From Cyclina sinensis (lineage: Eukaryota; Mollusca; Bivalvia; Venerida; Veneridae), in assembly GCA_012932295.1 (NCBI GenBank), contig JAAONU010000002.1, forward strand, positions 35,647,521 through 35,711,520: a stretch of 64,000 nucleotides of DNA, given 5' to 3'. Position 1 is the first letter of the stretch; every line of letters begins with the position of its first letter. Below are positions 36,780-49,600 of the stretch, in pieces. The notes under the pieces were generated by a model. The model was not told where the DNA came from and did not search any database. It was given only the letters and a program-made list of their open reading frames with translations. A program made the translations under genes and the position numbers.

Positions 36780-39700
36780 CTACTTCTTGCCTGCTCCTTC
36801 TTCACGAATTACAGCTAAACACAATTTCTTGTAATCTCCAGATAAATCATCCTGTAAGGAAAGAATGAAAGACATTCCATATAATTACAATCTTTAACAA
36901 CTGTTATGGCAAGTAAAGTCAGGAGTAAATCTTCAATGGACTGTCAGACAGACACAATTTTTATTTGTCATAAACTTGCAGTATGAACAAACTAAAAACA
37001 AACAGTAAAGCAAGGGGAGTAATGATATTAATGATAATCCACGTAGCAAAAGTTTAGATATGGTTACTAACTTACTATGTAAGAATATTTACACCCTTGT
37101 TTGACTGAACATGAAATGTCACTTATTTCTGATTGCTTCCATTTCATAAATAAGTGTAACAAAGACATAAGTGTGAACATGCACCCTCCTGGGTGGGCAA
37201 TTCCATTCTTAACTGGGTTTTGCATGTTAAAAAAGCATGATTATGATCTGCTCTGTTTGCTATTAAGTGTATAATTTGCACTTCTTTAAACTAAAATAAA
37301 CTGTCAAAACTGAAAAATAGATAGCCTAATTTGAAATGTAGGGATGTAAGGTTTAAACTATGCCAAATGAATGGATACTTAATCTTGTACTGATATATAC
37401 TTACTGCAACAAACATGCCAAGAGTTTGTTTGAACATTTTCTGGAATTCTTGTTTTATCTGCACCATATCGACACCAGCTCTTGAGACAACAACTCTACA
37501 CAGTGTGTCATCATCTGTCCCTAGACCCTTCATTGACTTGTGAAGTTCAGAAGCAAAATGGGCGGCTTTGTTCCTGATACATCTCACTGAAAAGAAGTGT
37601 TTAGAAAATAAAACAAGGATAAATTATGTCTAAACAAACCAATACTAAATAATTTTTTAAAACCAGTTCTGAGTAAATTGATGGTCAAAAATCAATATTG
37701 TAATACATGCCATAACACAGGCAAGCACAGAAGCTCATGCATTATGTTTTATGACCCATTAAAAAGGACCATTTTCTTGATAAGGTTCTATCCTATGATG
37801 CTATTTTTTGTTACTTTCAGAAGCATTTCTGTTTGCGAAGTTACTACTATTAAAATCAACTAAATCAAGGGCTCTGGTTGTTACCACAATTACAGAATCC
37901 ATTTGAATGCTGAAAAGGGAAATTATGTTAACCCTATTTACACTTTTACCACAGACATGACTCAAAACTTTATAAAACCAACAAAATAATTGTATCATGG
38001 GTTCAAAATTCCACTCTCTTATGTAAAAAGGTCAATCACTAAAAATTTGATACAGTTTTAATAAGGAGATTATAAAGATCTTTGTTACCTATAGTCAGCA
38101 TGCTTTTCTTCAAGTCACCAGACATTTCACTCTGTATTGAATCATCAATGTCCTTGTTTGCCAGTTTTGCATACTCCTGGAATGTCGCCCTCAGTTGCGG
38201 GAAACTTCTTGAGGCTAATATCACATTGAATCTGTAAAAATTTGTACTGATCATTTTTCTGGTTATATTTATGTTACATTTCCATCTCTTACAGCTTGAA
38301 CTAAATCACTACAGCCTGTTGAAGCTGAAAGCTTTATGTTTTTAATATCTACATATAAACATGTAGATCTTAAAACTGCCTTTCACCGGTTTAAAATGAG
38401 ATTGTTGAATTATAACCCATGACCGGCATTGTGAAAAAGGTTCTGAAGTAAAATTATTAGACATTATTTCTCAGAAAACAAAAAATACCCCTAGATTTTG
38501 GTCTCTGAGAACAAATGCATTATAAACCAATCAAATATTCATCATTTATTTTTAGCCAAAAATAAGTCATGTGGTTTAAATTTTCTGGAACAATATCATT
38601 GATAATTGTTAAAATGATCATTTTGTTTTTGTCTTTGCCATAAGTTATTGTTTTTTGCAAATGGCCAAGAGCAAATATATTGCTGACTCCAAATAAACAG
38701 AAAACTTGATAAAACAAAAGAAGTCCTGTGTTACCTGGATTCATCTGTTCCCCATTTCTTCTCACCCGCATCATAGAGTGCTTGTGCATCCTGCTTAGCT
38801 TTGTTTCGGTCAAACTCCTGTCCCTCAGGGCGATCAGCTTGTAAACAACTGATGAGGATTTTCCTAAAATGTCCTGATGTGTCTCCTGCCACATCTGTCT
38901 CCAATTCTTTGTTATATTCTGCAGTAAAACGTTTTGATTAACAAAATGATATGAAAAGGGAAAAAAATATCAATGTTTGAAAGAAACATTTTTCGATCAA
39001 CAAATTTTCTGCTTTTGTGCAGGCCTTTTACATTGAAAATCAACAAGCTGCATTTCATATATAATTTATATTACTATCTTGTACAAATGTGATGTAATAT
39101 CTTTCTTTCATATTTGTGAAATATCTTTGACTCATACATGTATGTGTTCACAAGTGCCTAACTAAATTGACCTTCTTTAAGCCAATCAAGTAAACATTAT
39201 TGCCCTAGTTCAGGTTAACATGGTTAACTGTCCTAGCATACTAACAAAAGCATCGAGGATAACATTTTCTCAAGAGTTAGACTAGTTATACTTACTGGCT
39301 TTGTAAGCTGCCTTGATATCCTTAAGTTGCTGATTTGATCTTGAACATATTATTTCTATCAATACTTGTTCATCAGTTCCAAGGCCCTGGAAATAAGTTA
39401 GCCAATGTAAAACCTGAATATTTTAACAATACAAATGGAACTCCAGAAGGGACCTCAGTATATTCCAAAAAAATTATGTATAAGATCAACTGACAAAATG
39501 CTACTAACAATGTATCCAAGTTCTGCGTATTTCAGCGTATGAAAAAAAAAAAACATTATTTTTGATAGCATAACCTGAACTCCTCAACATAGGGAAAAAA
39601 CTTCAATTAAATTGACAGCAGTCTCAATTAGCATGCCAGTTAAATAAATTCTAGAGAACATTGAAAAACAGACAACAACAATTTGAATATGCTTAAACTA

Positions 39701-40670
39701 CTGCAAGCAAATTTCACTGACGTCAATCTTTTCTTAAACTACTGAGACTGAATTTGGCAAGATTCCTTTAATCTAACCTTAATAGCATTATAGAGATTCA
39801 TGGCATCAAAGTCTGCTGGGACCATACATAAACCAGCACAGAGTTTCTTGAAACCTCCACTGGTCTCACTCTTCAGATCAGCTATCAAATCCTTGCCAAA
39901 CATTGTCTTGTATGCCTTCACCACTTCTAACATCTGGCTGTTGGAACGATAACCTAGCACTTTAATAATGGCTGCCTCATCCGTACCTGATATTACAAAA
40001 TTTGCTGATAATGTATATTTTGTAAAGTGGTACAAACTAAATCAAGAGTGCAAAAAAATCATGCCTTTTTCTCTTTATAACCCCTCCTCAATTAAAATTA
40101 CTAATCTACAGAGGAAGTATTAATATAAAATGATGAAATAACATGTGCATGCATAGTGGAAACAAAAAGCCTACTTAATGGCTTCTTACTGTATGTTTTC
40201 CTATTTTGTTGAAAAAAACAACAACAAACAACCAACAAACAAATGACAAGGTAGTCTGTTTTATTTATGCTCAAGTGTGAAATTTGCAACTAAAGTAACT
40301 CGAATAGTTTTTTTTTTAAAAAGCATCACTACAAACACACGGCTATTTTCTGATTTTTATGCATATTGAATGGGAAATATTTTGGACACAATGTTTAACT
40401 GACATGGACCACACAATAGCTACAGTTATAATTTAAATATCTTCCTCAAAATCTAAAAATCTAAAAAGGATGAACTAGAAGACAATTTTGATGACTTCAT
40501 ACCAAATCCTTTCATAGCTTTTCTAAGAACTTCTGCATCTGTTTCTGCATTGAAATTTTCGGCTGGTACTAAGGTTGGGTCCTCCTGAACTGGTTCTGAT
40601 TCCAGCTTCACATCTTCATCAAGTTCCTCCTCTGTCTTGTGTTTAACAGCCTCAACAAAACCTTTCCCAG
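36780..40670 (-). other. Linker and annexin core 2 (repeats 5-8) of the fusion
   Basis: Exons 16-22. An acidic linker ([17 protein letters not shown]) precedes repeats opening [34 protein letters not shown] and [12 protein letters not shown], with acidic caps KSETSG, AGDTSG, QSEMSG and ADDLSG. Exon borders mirror those of core 1, for example the repeat 3/4 joint and the final DD(I/L)SGDY exon. This indicates that the eight-repeat form arose by duplication of a four-repeat gene. Confidence 0.9.
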
Positions 40671-43600
40671 CTGTTAATAAATGAAGTATCTGTTAAAATA
40701 TCTTTTATAAATTCAAATATAAGATTAATTTTATTTGTACCCTGTCATAGTGATGTTTAACATGCATGAAACTGGATAAGCAGAATGAACATGCATTTTC
40801 TTGATGTATCCGCAACTTCATTTGAAACAAATTATGTAAGTCCTGAAGTTCAGTTTGCATTTTTCAGGGATGAATGGAAAAAAGTTCTTGGTGCAATAAG
40901 ATACAGAAGCAGATAGCTTTTTATCAAATTCACCCCTTGATTTCATTTCAGTCAGCAACAGTACTAACAATACTTTCAGTAAAAGTCTAGAAAGATAACA
41001 TTTACCTTTGACTGTCTGTTGGCTGTACTATATAAGTATAAATTCTTAAAAATAAAAGAACTTCTTTCTAGTCTAAAGAGAGGCAGAAAATCATAAATTT
41101 TCCTCAAATAAAGTCCTTCTTGGTAGAATAACCTCAGATGGCAAATCTTTTAGTACAAGCCAGTCTGCTAAGAATATTATAATTACGTCATGGTAAAATA
41201 CTACATATACATGACAAAAAATATCTTAAACAAATCACTGACTAGAAATACATACATTTTGATGCCATATCAGGGGGAGGACCTCCAACCACCAGTGAGA
41301 GAATGGCATCCCTGTAGTCCCCAGATATATCATCCTGAAGATGTTTAATACTACAGTTTGTATTACCTTCGAAATGATCAAGCTTTATACTTTATTCTTA
41401 AAGAAGCATATCTTAAAATGTAGAGCATTCTGTTTCCTTCAAAATTATATAAATTTGCATGATTTTGAACTAATTGTAATGCAATGTCAAGATATCAGTC
41501 AAATATTCCAAGCACATAGGTAACCTGAATACATTAATATCATTCTTTTTAAAAAGAGTTGTTTGAGTACAAGTTTTAAGTAAATAGTGATCTATTACAA
41601 ATAAGAACTTGCTTAGAGTCTACATGTATATTTCCAAGGGAAAAGTTTTTTTCAACATTTTGTTCTTCTTTATCATAATCATTTTGTTTTCATTTTATAG
41701 AGAATGTGCCAGAAGAATCAGTATGCAGTAAATTATCAATTTAAAAGTTAATTTATAACATATCCCTAGTATTTTTTTCTGATCTGTTCTGAGAGTATTA
41801 AATGTTCATGAAAATGTATCTGACATAATTATAATAAAATGATGTAATTTTGTTTCAAACCACTAGTGGTTTGAAAAGGTAAAGTCATTTATAATTCTAT
41901 TGTATTGTAAGTTGGGATAAAGCATCCATTCCCATAGTAACCTATGCCAATTAACTGAAAACAATTAATAAATTATTCTCATATGACTATAACTATTTTC
42001 TCTAAAGTCTGTCAACACTGTTTGAGAACATAAACAATTCTACTTACAGTAATGTATTGCTCAAGTGTCTGCCCTGCTAGTTTTTGGAATTCCTCCTTGA
42101 TGTTAGCTAAATCTATCTCACACCTTGACACAACAACTCGTACTAATGTATCATCATCAGTACCTATACCCTTCATCGTCTTCTGTAGCTGCCGTGCAAA
42201 GTGATTAAACTTGTGTTTTATGCAGCGAACTGAAAACAAATCAAACTTATAACTTATTTGGACTCAAATTTTATGTCAAGTGTATGTAAACCATTTCAAA
42301 CACAGGATTTCTTAAATGGTTAGATTTGAACACACACAAAAAATCTCAGCAGCTACTTCAATACATGTTTTATACCTTTCACCTCTTTTAGTATTTCAAG
42401 AATAAAATACTGCGAACCCCTCTTCCAAATTTTTCATGAAGTTACTAAATAAAATGAGGCCTGACACAATATCTGTTGTTTAGATTATTAACTTTCTCAT
42501 ATTATCCACTATCATTGTGAAAAAGTTAAACAAACTCAATGATTAATATCTTTTGGGAAAAAGCTTAGAAGCTTATGACAAAAATGCTGTAAACAAATAA
42601 ATACATAAATAGATTCATGAGAGTAAATGCTGACAGATCCCTTACTGTGTTTGGGATGTGGGTGGATGGGAGACCAGAGATGCATCAGAACTTACCAACT
42701 GTAAGCATGCCCCTGAGGATATCTCCAGACATTTCACTCTTCAAAGCCTCTTCTATATCCTTCTTGGAGATCTTCTGGTACTCCTCAAATGTTGCACGTA
42801 GCTGTGGATAACTTCTTGTCACCAGTATTGTATTAAATTTTGATTCATCTGTACCCCATTTCTGCTCACCAGCCTGTAGGTGAGTAATCATAAATCTTAG
42901 TCAAATTCTAACAAATTCACTTGCATAGAAGCAATAAAGAATAGTTTCAGCTTACTGTGTAGCCAACTGTAAGGATAGTTGTTACAATTTCTGTAATTCT
43001 TAACAGAGCATTCATTTGTCTCAGGAAATCTGTAACGAATCTGATCTGATTAAGAAACTCTCCTAACAGTAACTATCTGAAACAGATTAGGCAAGCAGTT
43101 AATTTAACATAATTAATTTGGTTTCTAGTAAGGACCCCTTCAGACCCCATATACCCCACCCATCCTGTAAGAAACTGCCAATTTTCTCAAATAAATGGTC
43201 ATGTTAAGCAGTCTTGCTCAAACCCATGACTTTTCATCAGTGGTAAGTTACAAGTCAGCTAAATACTAGACCACACAGGCAAGAAAGTAACATTTAATAC
43301 TTTACCCTCTGTGCATGGGTATACCATAATCAAGATGCGAAAAATGGGGACCCAAAACTTCCTAAGCTAAATGCCTTTGGCACTTAACTTTTGAGGTCTA
43401 CAACGACAGTGAATACCTGATAGAGTTCCTTGGCATCCTGGTTTGCCTTATTTCTGTCCACTTCCTTACTGTCACTACGACTGGCTTGTACAAGTGACAC
43501 TAGAAGGCGCTTAAAGTGACCTGATGTGTCTGATACTATGTCCTTCTCAAGGTCACGATTAAACTCTGAAACAGGGTCATTTTTATAAAGAACAGTTATC

Positions 43601-46600
43601 GCAGATGGTGAAATACAGAATAAAGCTTAAAAACAGTAAAATAGTTTTAAAAAGGTTTTTGAATAAAATGGAACATGTAAAGACAGCTTGACTGATGCAT
43701 TTGCTTCATAAATTAACAAAAACATTAAAGCTAAAGGTGAATCACAATTAAAAATTATTTTCTTTAAAGTATTTCATTTCAGCAAAACCAATCTGTCTTT
43801 TAAAATACAAGATTTCAATGTGATTCTTTTTGTTTTTCTTTATTAAGTTTGAATCAGATAACAGTCCCTACCTAATTATATGTGCTATAATTTTTAATAT
43901 GTAACTTACTTTCCTTGTAAACTCTAATCACTTCTTTGAGCTGTGCATTAGAACGGGTACACAGTATTTCAATAAGAACATCTTCGTCAGTACCAAGCCC
44001 TTTCATGGCTTTCCGTAACTGATAGGCATCATACTCAGCTGGAGCCATCAGAAGAGCTTTAAGTGTGTCACAGAAATGTCCACTTGTCTCCCCTTTGATG
44101 TCTTCTATCAAATCCTATAAAAAATTATTTCCTTATGTATCAAAGCCTGTATTTACTACAATCTATGAAAATGTGAAGCAATGTTTTTCTTACTGAAAAA
44201 TTTGAAGTGTTTTACAATCACAGATATTAACTTTAAGTCATCACAAAATAAGACATGATCAAATTCTGACAGTTTTCAGTACAACTTTGATCATGTGGGC
44301 ATAAGCAGGAACTTTATGCAGTTTATCATAATTACATTTTGTATAACTTCTGTAACAAGCCCCTGATGAGATGCAAATCTGGAAGATGCATGCTGCAACC
44401 ACTAGGCCCTTGAAGAAGGTTTTTATATGTTTGTATACTTGTCAGGGTATGTCAGTTATTTCAGCAAGTTCCACTGACTGACTTTCTGTTCATAATGATA
44501 ATAATTACTAAGATAAGATAATGGTCATACATTTTTATAAGTATGAAGCATTTTATGTTTAAAATACAGGAAAAATACTCCATCAAACATACCTTTCCAT
44601 ACAAATTTTTATAAGCAGACCTGATCTCTTGTCGTTGAGTGTTGGATCTGTAACAGAGGACATTGATCAAAGCCTCCTCATCTGTACCAAGTCCCTTCAT
44701 AGCACCCTTCAACACCTCTGCATCCTGCTCTGCATTGAAATTTGCATATGCCTGTACTGTACCCTGTTGCTATAATATGATTTAAAAAAAAAACATAATA
44801 AATGTATAAGTTTACAATTTTCAGCTTTTACCCTGTTGCTGTTCAAAAAAGAAATTTATAATTTAATTTACGAAACAGCAATCATTTCTGTAAAATACAA
44901 ACACTGCTTTCCATCATTTCCATGAGGGGTTAGAGCACCAACTCCCGATCTGGAGGTCACTGGTTCGAATCCCACAAGGGATGAGAGTCTATAGTGACTT
45001 TCCGCATTCCTCACTTTCAGTGTGAGAACTGGTTTGAACCCAGGAAGCAGTCATCAAGAGGGATTAATATAAGTTGCAAGAACTTGCTTCCCAATGTAAA
45101 ATAAATAAGTAGAAACTAAACTTATTAAACATGATAAATCTTAAATTTCATTTACAGCTAGCTAATAAATTAAAAAATTTATGCAATATTTCTAAGTCTT
45201 TATAAAAGGCTAAAGTACCCTAAGTAAAGATATAGTTCAAGTGCCTACTTGAATACATGCTGCTTCTGAACCAAACCAATGATTGTCAATGTTTCAAGAG
45301 TTAACTGTCTCACATGACAGTAAGCTATTTTCTTACATGTCCTTTTCACTGAATTCTCTACCTTGTTTGTTCCTCTTAATAAATTATTATGAAACAACCT
45401 TTTAGAAAATAAAAAACATCAAACTATTTCTGACCAAGTAAAAATCAGGATTAAATGTAAGACTGTTATAAACTAAAGAAATTTATACACACAGAACAAT
45501 TTTCTGCAAGAATTAAGTTGACAAAGGGCCTGCTGATGACACAAGATCAATTCAGTAATCTTCCTTGACTTTTCACAAGACTGAAATCTTACATTTAGAT
45601 CCTCTGTTTCCATGGCAAAATATGGATCTTTCTCTGGGGTAGGAGGTTTCTTTGGTTTGGGTTTAGGTTTGGGCTCTTCTTTCTTCTCCTCTTTGGGTTT
45701 GGGTTTGGGCTTTATAACTTCTTCCTTTTTCTTCTTTTCTGGCTTTTTTACAGATCCTCCTAAAATTTGACAGGCACAATTGTTTTTGTTCCTTCTGTAC
45801 TTTTCATAAAAACATTAAGATTGTTAATGAAATGCTGATGCCTTCCAAATATTCCTCATGACCAAAATAAACAAAAGATACTTGCTAAACATGTATTCCA
45901 TCACCTCGTTGACTTTGACATGGACCCCTGTTAGCCTGACCTTTGACCAAGTGGAACCAAGTTTAATCATATCTTTTCACCATGCCAGTAAGTCCTGCAT
46001 CTTTTGAAAAGTTTCAGTTAAGTTGTCCTTGACTTACTGAGAAGCATTTTTGTAGTGCAAGGTCTTGACCCATTCAGAATTAACAGCATTCATCTACACA
46101 TCATGGCCAACCATCCAGTAAAAAGTTAGCTTTCTTATGGTTTTAGTGATCAGAAACCATTTCCAAAGTGCTAGCTCCTGTGAGCTTGGCCTTTCACCCA
46201 TTGGCCCAAAGTAAGAGGTGATCTACTAATCATACACAACATCCTATAAATTTTGAGGGTCCTGGTTTCAACTGGTCTTTGGTTATTGATCAGAGACTAT
46301 ATTCAAAGTGCAGGCACCTGTGAGCTGGAGCCAAAAAATATATGGTTCATCTAAAGAAAAAGTCACACTTATAAGAAGGGTATGCACCAAACCTACCTAC
46401 CAAGTATAATATCTCTAGGCTTACAGGTTCTCAAGTTGTAGATTGGAAACCTTGGATTAACAACGGGTCAACTAACAGACATGTGCACAGCATTAAGTCT
46501 CCACTTTTTTCATAGTGGGTAGGAGATATTGAAAAAAAGGCTTTATTTGAAAAACACAATTAATATGAAAAAACATCAAATGGACCATGCTTGTTTGACT

Positions 46601-49600
46601 TAAAAATGACAAATAAACAAAAACTAAGTCGTCAATTTTTTTCTTTTTAAACGTTTCTAATCCGTACTAAAAAAAAAATACCTTTTAGAAATTATTTTCC
46701 ATTGTAGGTTGAATTCATACAACTTATAAAGTTTCTAGATATAACTTACTTTTGACACCTGGTTTTTCAAGTACAAGTCTTAATTCAAAGCTGTCTTGGT
46801 TATCACTAAACTTTGCTTCAAAAATCTGGAACAGAAATAAAAATGGTACCAAGCATTTTCAGGTAGAACTATTAATATATGTGAACAGCAATATTGGCCT
46901 TGATTGCCTAAAGACAGCAAACAGTAGACACATGAAACATACATGCACTGTCACCTTCAAAACTGTAATGTTCAAAACAAAAAACATGATAATGGATTAC
47001 TGTAATGATACATTTTGATCAGTTCTGGTTGTCAAAGCACTAATTAAGTTTCAACGCAATATTAATTAATAATGAAAACTGTAGAATAAAATAATCAATG
47101 ACAAATTACAAGTCTCAAGGGAATGAAATGTCAATCGCTTAAGTATAAATATTTTGACAAGAACTGAGCACATTTAGTATTGTTGTAGAATTTTTTGTTC
47201 ATTTAAATACAGACAAAGAGTCTCCCATGAACCTTTCCAGTGAATTGCTTCTCTTTTAACTATATCTGTTTCCTTTTCACATTCTACACAATGTACTTGG
47301 AAACTCTACAAAATTAGACAATGTGCCACATATGTAGCATCTAGTGAACTTTTAGCATAATCTTGCTGTACGTATAAAGCAGTTTGCATATGGACAGATG
47401 GAGTAATATGTACCTTTCCAATTTTTGGATCAGCCACTGGCAAGCGGAAGTCTTTATGGTTGTTTGCAAAGTCTAACATGTGAGCATACACATGCAGAAG
47501 ATTTCCTTTGTAGTCACCTAAAATATAAAACAGAATAATAAGAATTGTAATCACAGATATAGGATTTATAACAGGGGAAGGAAATCTTTATTTTTCACTT
47601 CAATTTTGTTGTAATACAGAGTATCAAACTCTTTTTCAGGAATAAAAAAAACAAGTATGCTTTCACTAATAATATAAAAGTTAAAGCAACTAAACAACAT
47701 GTAAGTAAAGGTCATGTAAGCAAAGGTCAAGTAATAAAAGGTCATGTAAGTAAAGGTCAAGTAATAAAAGGTCATGTAAGCAAAGGTCAAGTAATAAAAG
47801 GTCATGTAAGTAAAGGTCATGTAAGCAAAGGTCATGTAAGTAAAGGTCATGTAAGCAAAGGTCAAGTAATAAAAGGTCATGTAAGTAAAGGTCATGTAAG
47901 CAAAGGTCAAGTAATTAAAGGTCATGTAAGCAAAGGTCAAGTAATTAAAGGTCATGTAAGCAAAGGTCAAGTAAGCAAAGGTCAAGTAATTAAAGGTCAT
48001 GTAAGTAAAGGTCATGCATGGCCATAGTTGGCAACTTGCTGCAAAGCACTTGACAAAAACATCCTAGATCTTTTTTTTTTAAGTTTTGAAAAATTTACTT
48101 TAACCTTGATCTGAAGAAGAGAAGTTTAAGCAGGCAGATGTTCTACATACTGTCTCAAGGAGCTGAACAATTAAAATAGTTTCACTACAGTCTTGCATGT
48201 ATTGTTGAAGAAATATAGTTGACAGTTTCAACTTGAAGATAAAGTCAACAACAGAGAAGTTACTGAAACCACAGACACACATACAGATGGGTGGAGACAG
48301 GACAAACTGGAAAGGATGTGACAAGATGAGACAACACAAGACAAGCCAAGATCCTCAGATAGCAAAACCTGACCTAGGGAAATGTTATTTTACTGACAAG
48401 AATCAAGCCTTTGGGCTCTTAATTAAATCTAATAAACCAGCCTTATACCATGGCAGCTGTATCAATTACTTCACTGAGTTAGCTGTTGGTCATTGTTGAT
48501 ATTCCAAAGGAGCACTGACTTATTTGCAAATGCACATCCTTGTTTCTTGTTGTTTCAGGCATTATTATTTCAATGCCAAATTCTTCTATGTTTTATCATA
48601 TTAAATTACATTATCTTAATGATATTCAGACTTTCCACTGCCTTCCTTAAGTACTACTGTCATATTTAGCATTCTACTGCATGCCATTATCAAGAAACAA
48701 CCAAAAACAACAATGTTTTCTTTATAACATTTTATTCACTACATTTATTTAGAGTATAAAATTAATAACTACAAATAAATTAAACTAAGGTAAATTGATT
48801 GTACACTGCCAAATATAAAAAATATGTAAAAAGATGCCCCAATATGCTATAACAAACTGAAAACATTGTTGTTTTTGGCTGTTGGAAAGTATGCTGGATC
48901 TAGTGAACATAGTTTGAAAACAGACTTTACTGCTGAATACACATAATTAAGTTAATAAAAACTGACCATTATGATAGGCAACTTAAAATACTGCTTTAAC
49001 AGAAAAAAAACAATATATTTTGACACATATGTATTAAATGTACTTCTTCCAGTAAGCAACAATAACATGCAATACCATACTGTTTTCTGAAACTTCAATT
49101 TCCATAAGATGTTTTAAAAGCAGGCTTGGAAACTAACCCAAGTAGTTTACATACACAGCTTGTTAACTGACTAAACTATTGGTAAGCTCACATTCATAAT
49201 GTCTAAGAAATATAATGTAACAGGCTAGTACTGTTTCTTTGAATTAAAAGCAGTAAGACACTGAAAATATATGGGTCATATTCAATGGAAAAAATGCTAA
49301 AAATTATAAACATATTACATGCTTAACAAAATGTTTTTGGCTAGCTATTAATTTCTCTGCCTGTTAAGAAATTTCCAGCTGTCTTTGAAATTAAAAAGTA
49401 CTTCAAGCATACACCAATCTGCTACATATGTGCTACGTTCAAATATAGATAAATGGCAGAATCTAGCTGTGGGAAAACCAAATACCAGTACAGTACAAAG
49501 TAAGCATCACTCAGAAAGACCAAATTCTGTTTGAGGCAGAATGATTGTTGCAATGAAGAAGTAACCAAAATTACACTTTGTTTTGGGAGTATGTTATTAG

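Noticed and set aside
47566..48015. 149-codon open frame with periodic YMTF repeats
   Set aside because: It is an artefact of the 15-bp tandem repeat and lies within an intron of a verified gene model.
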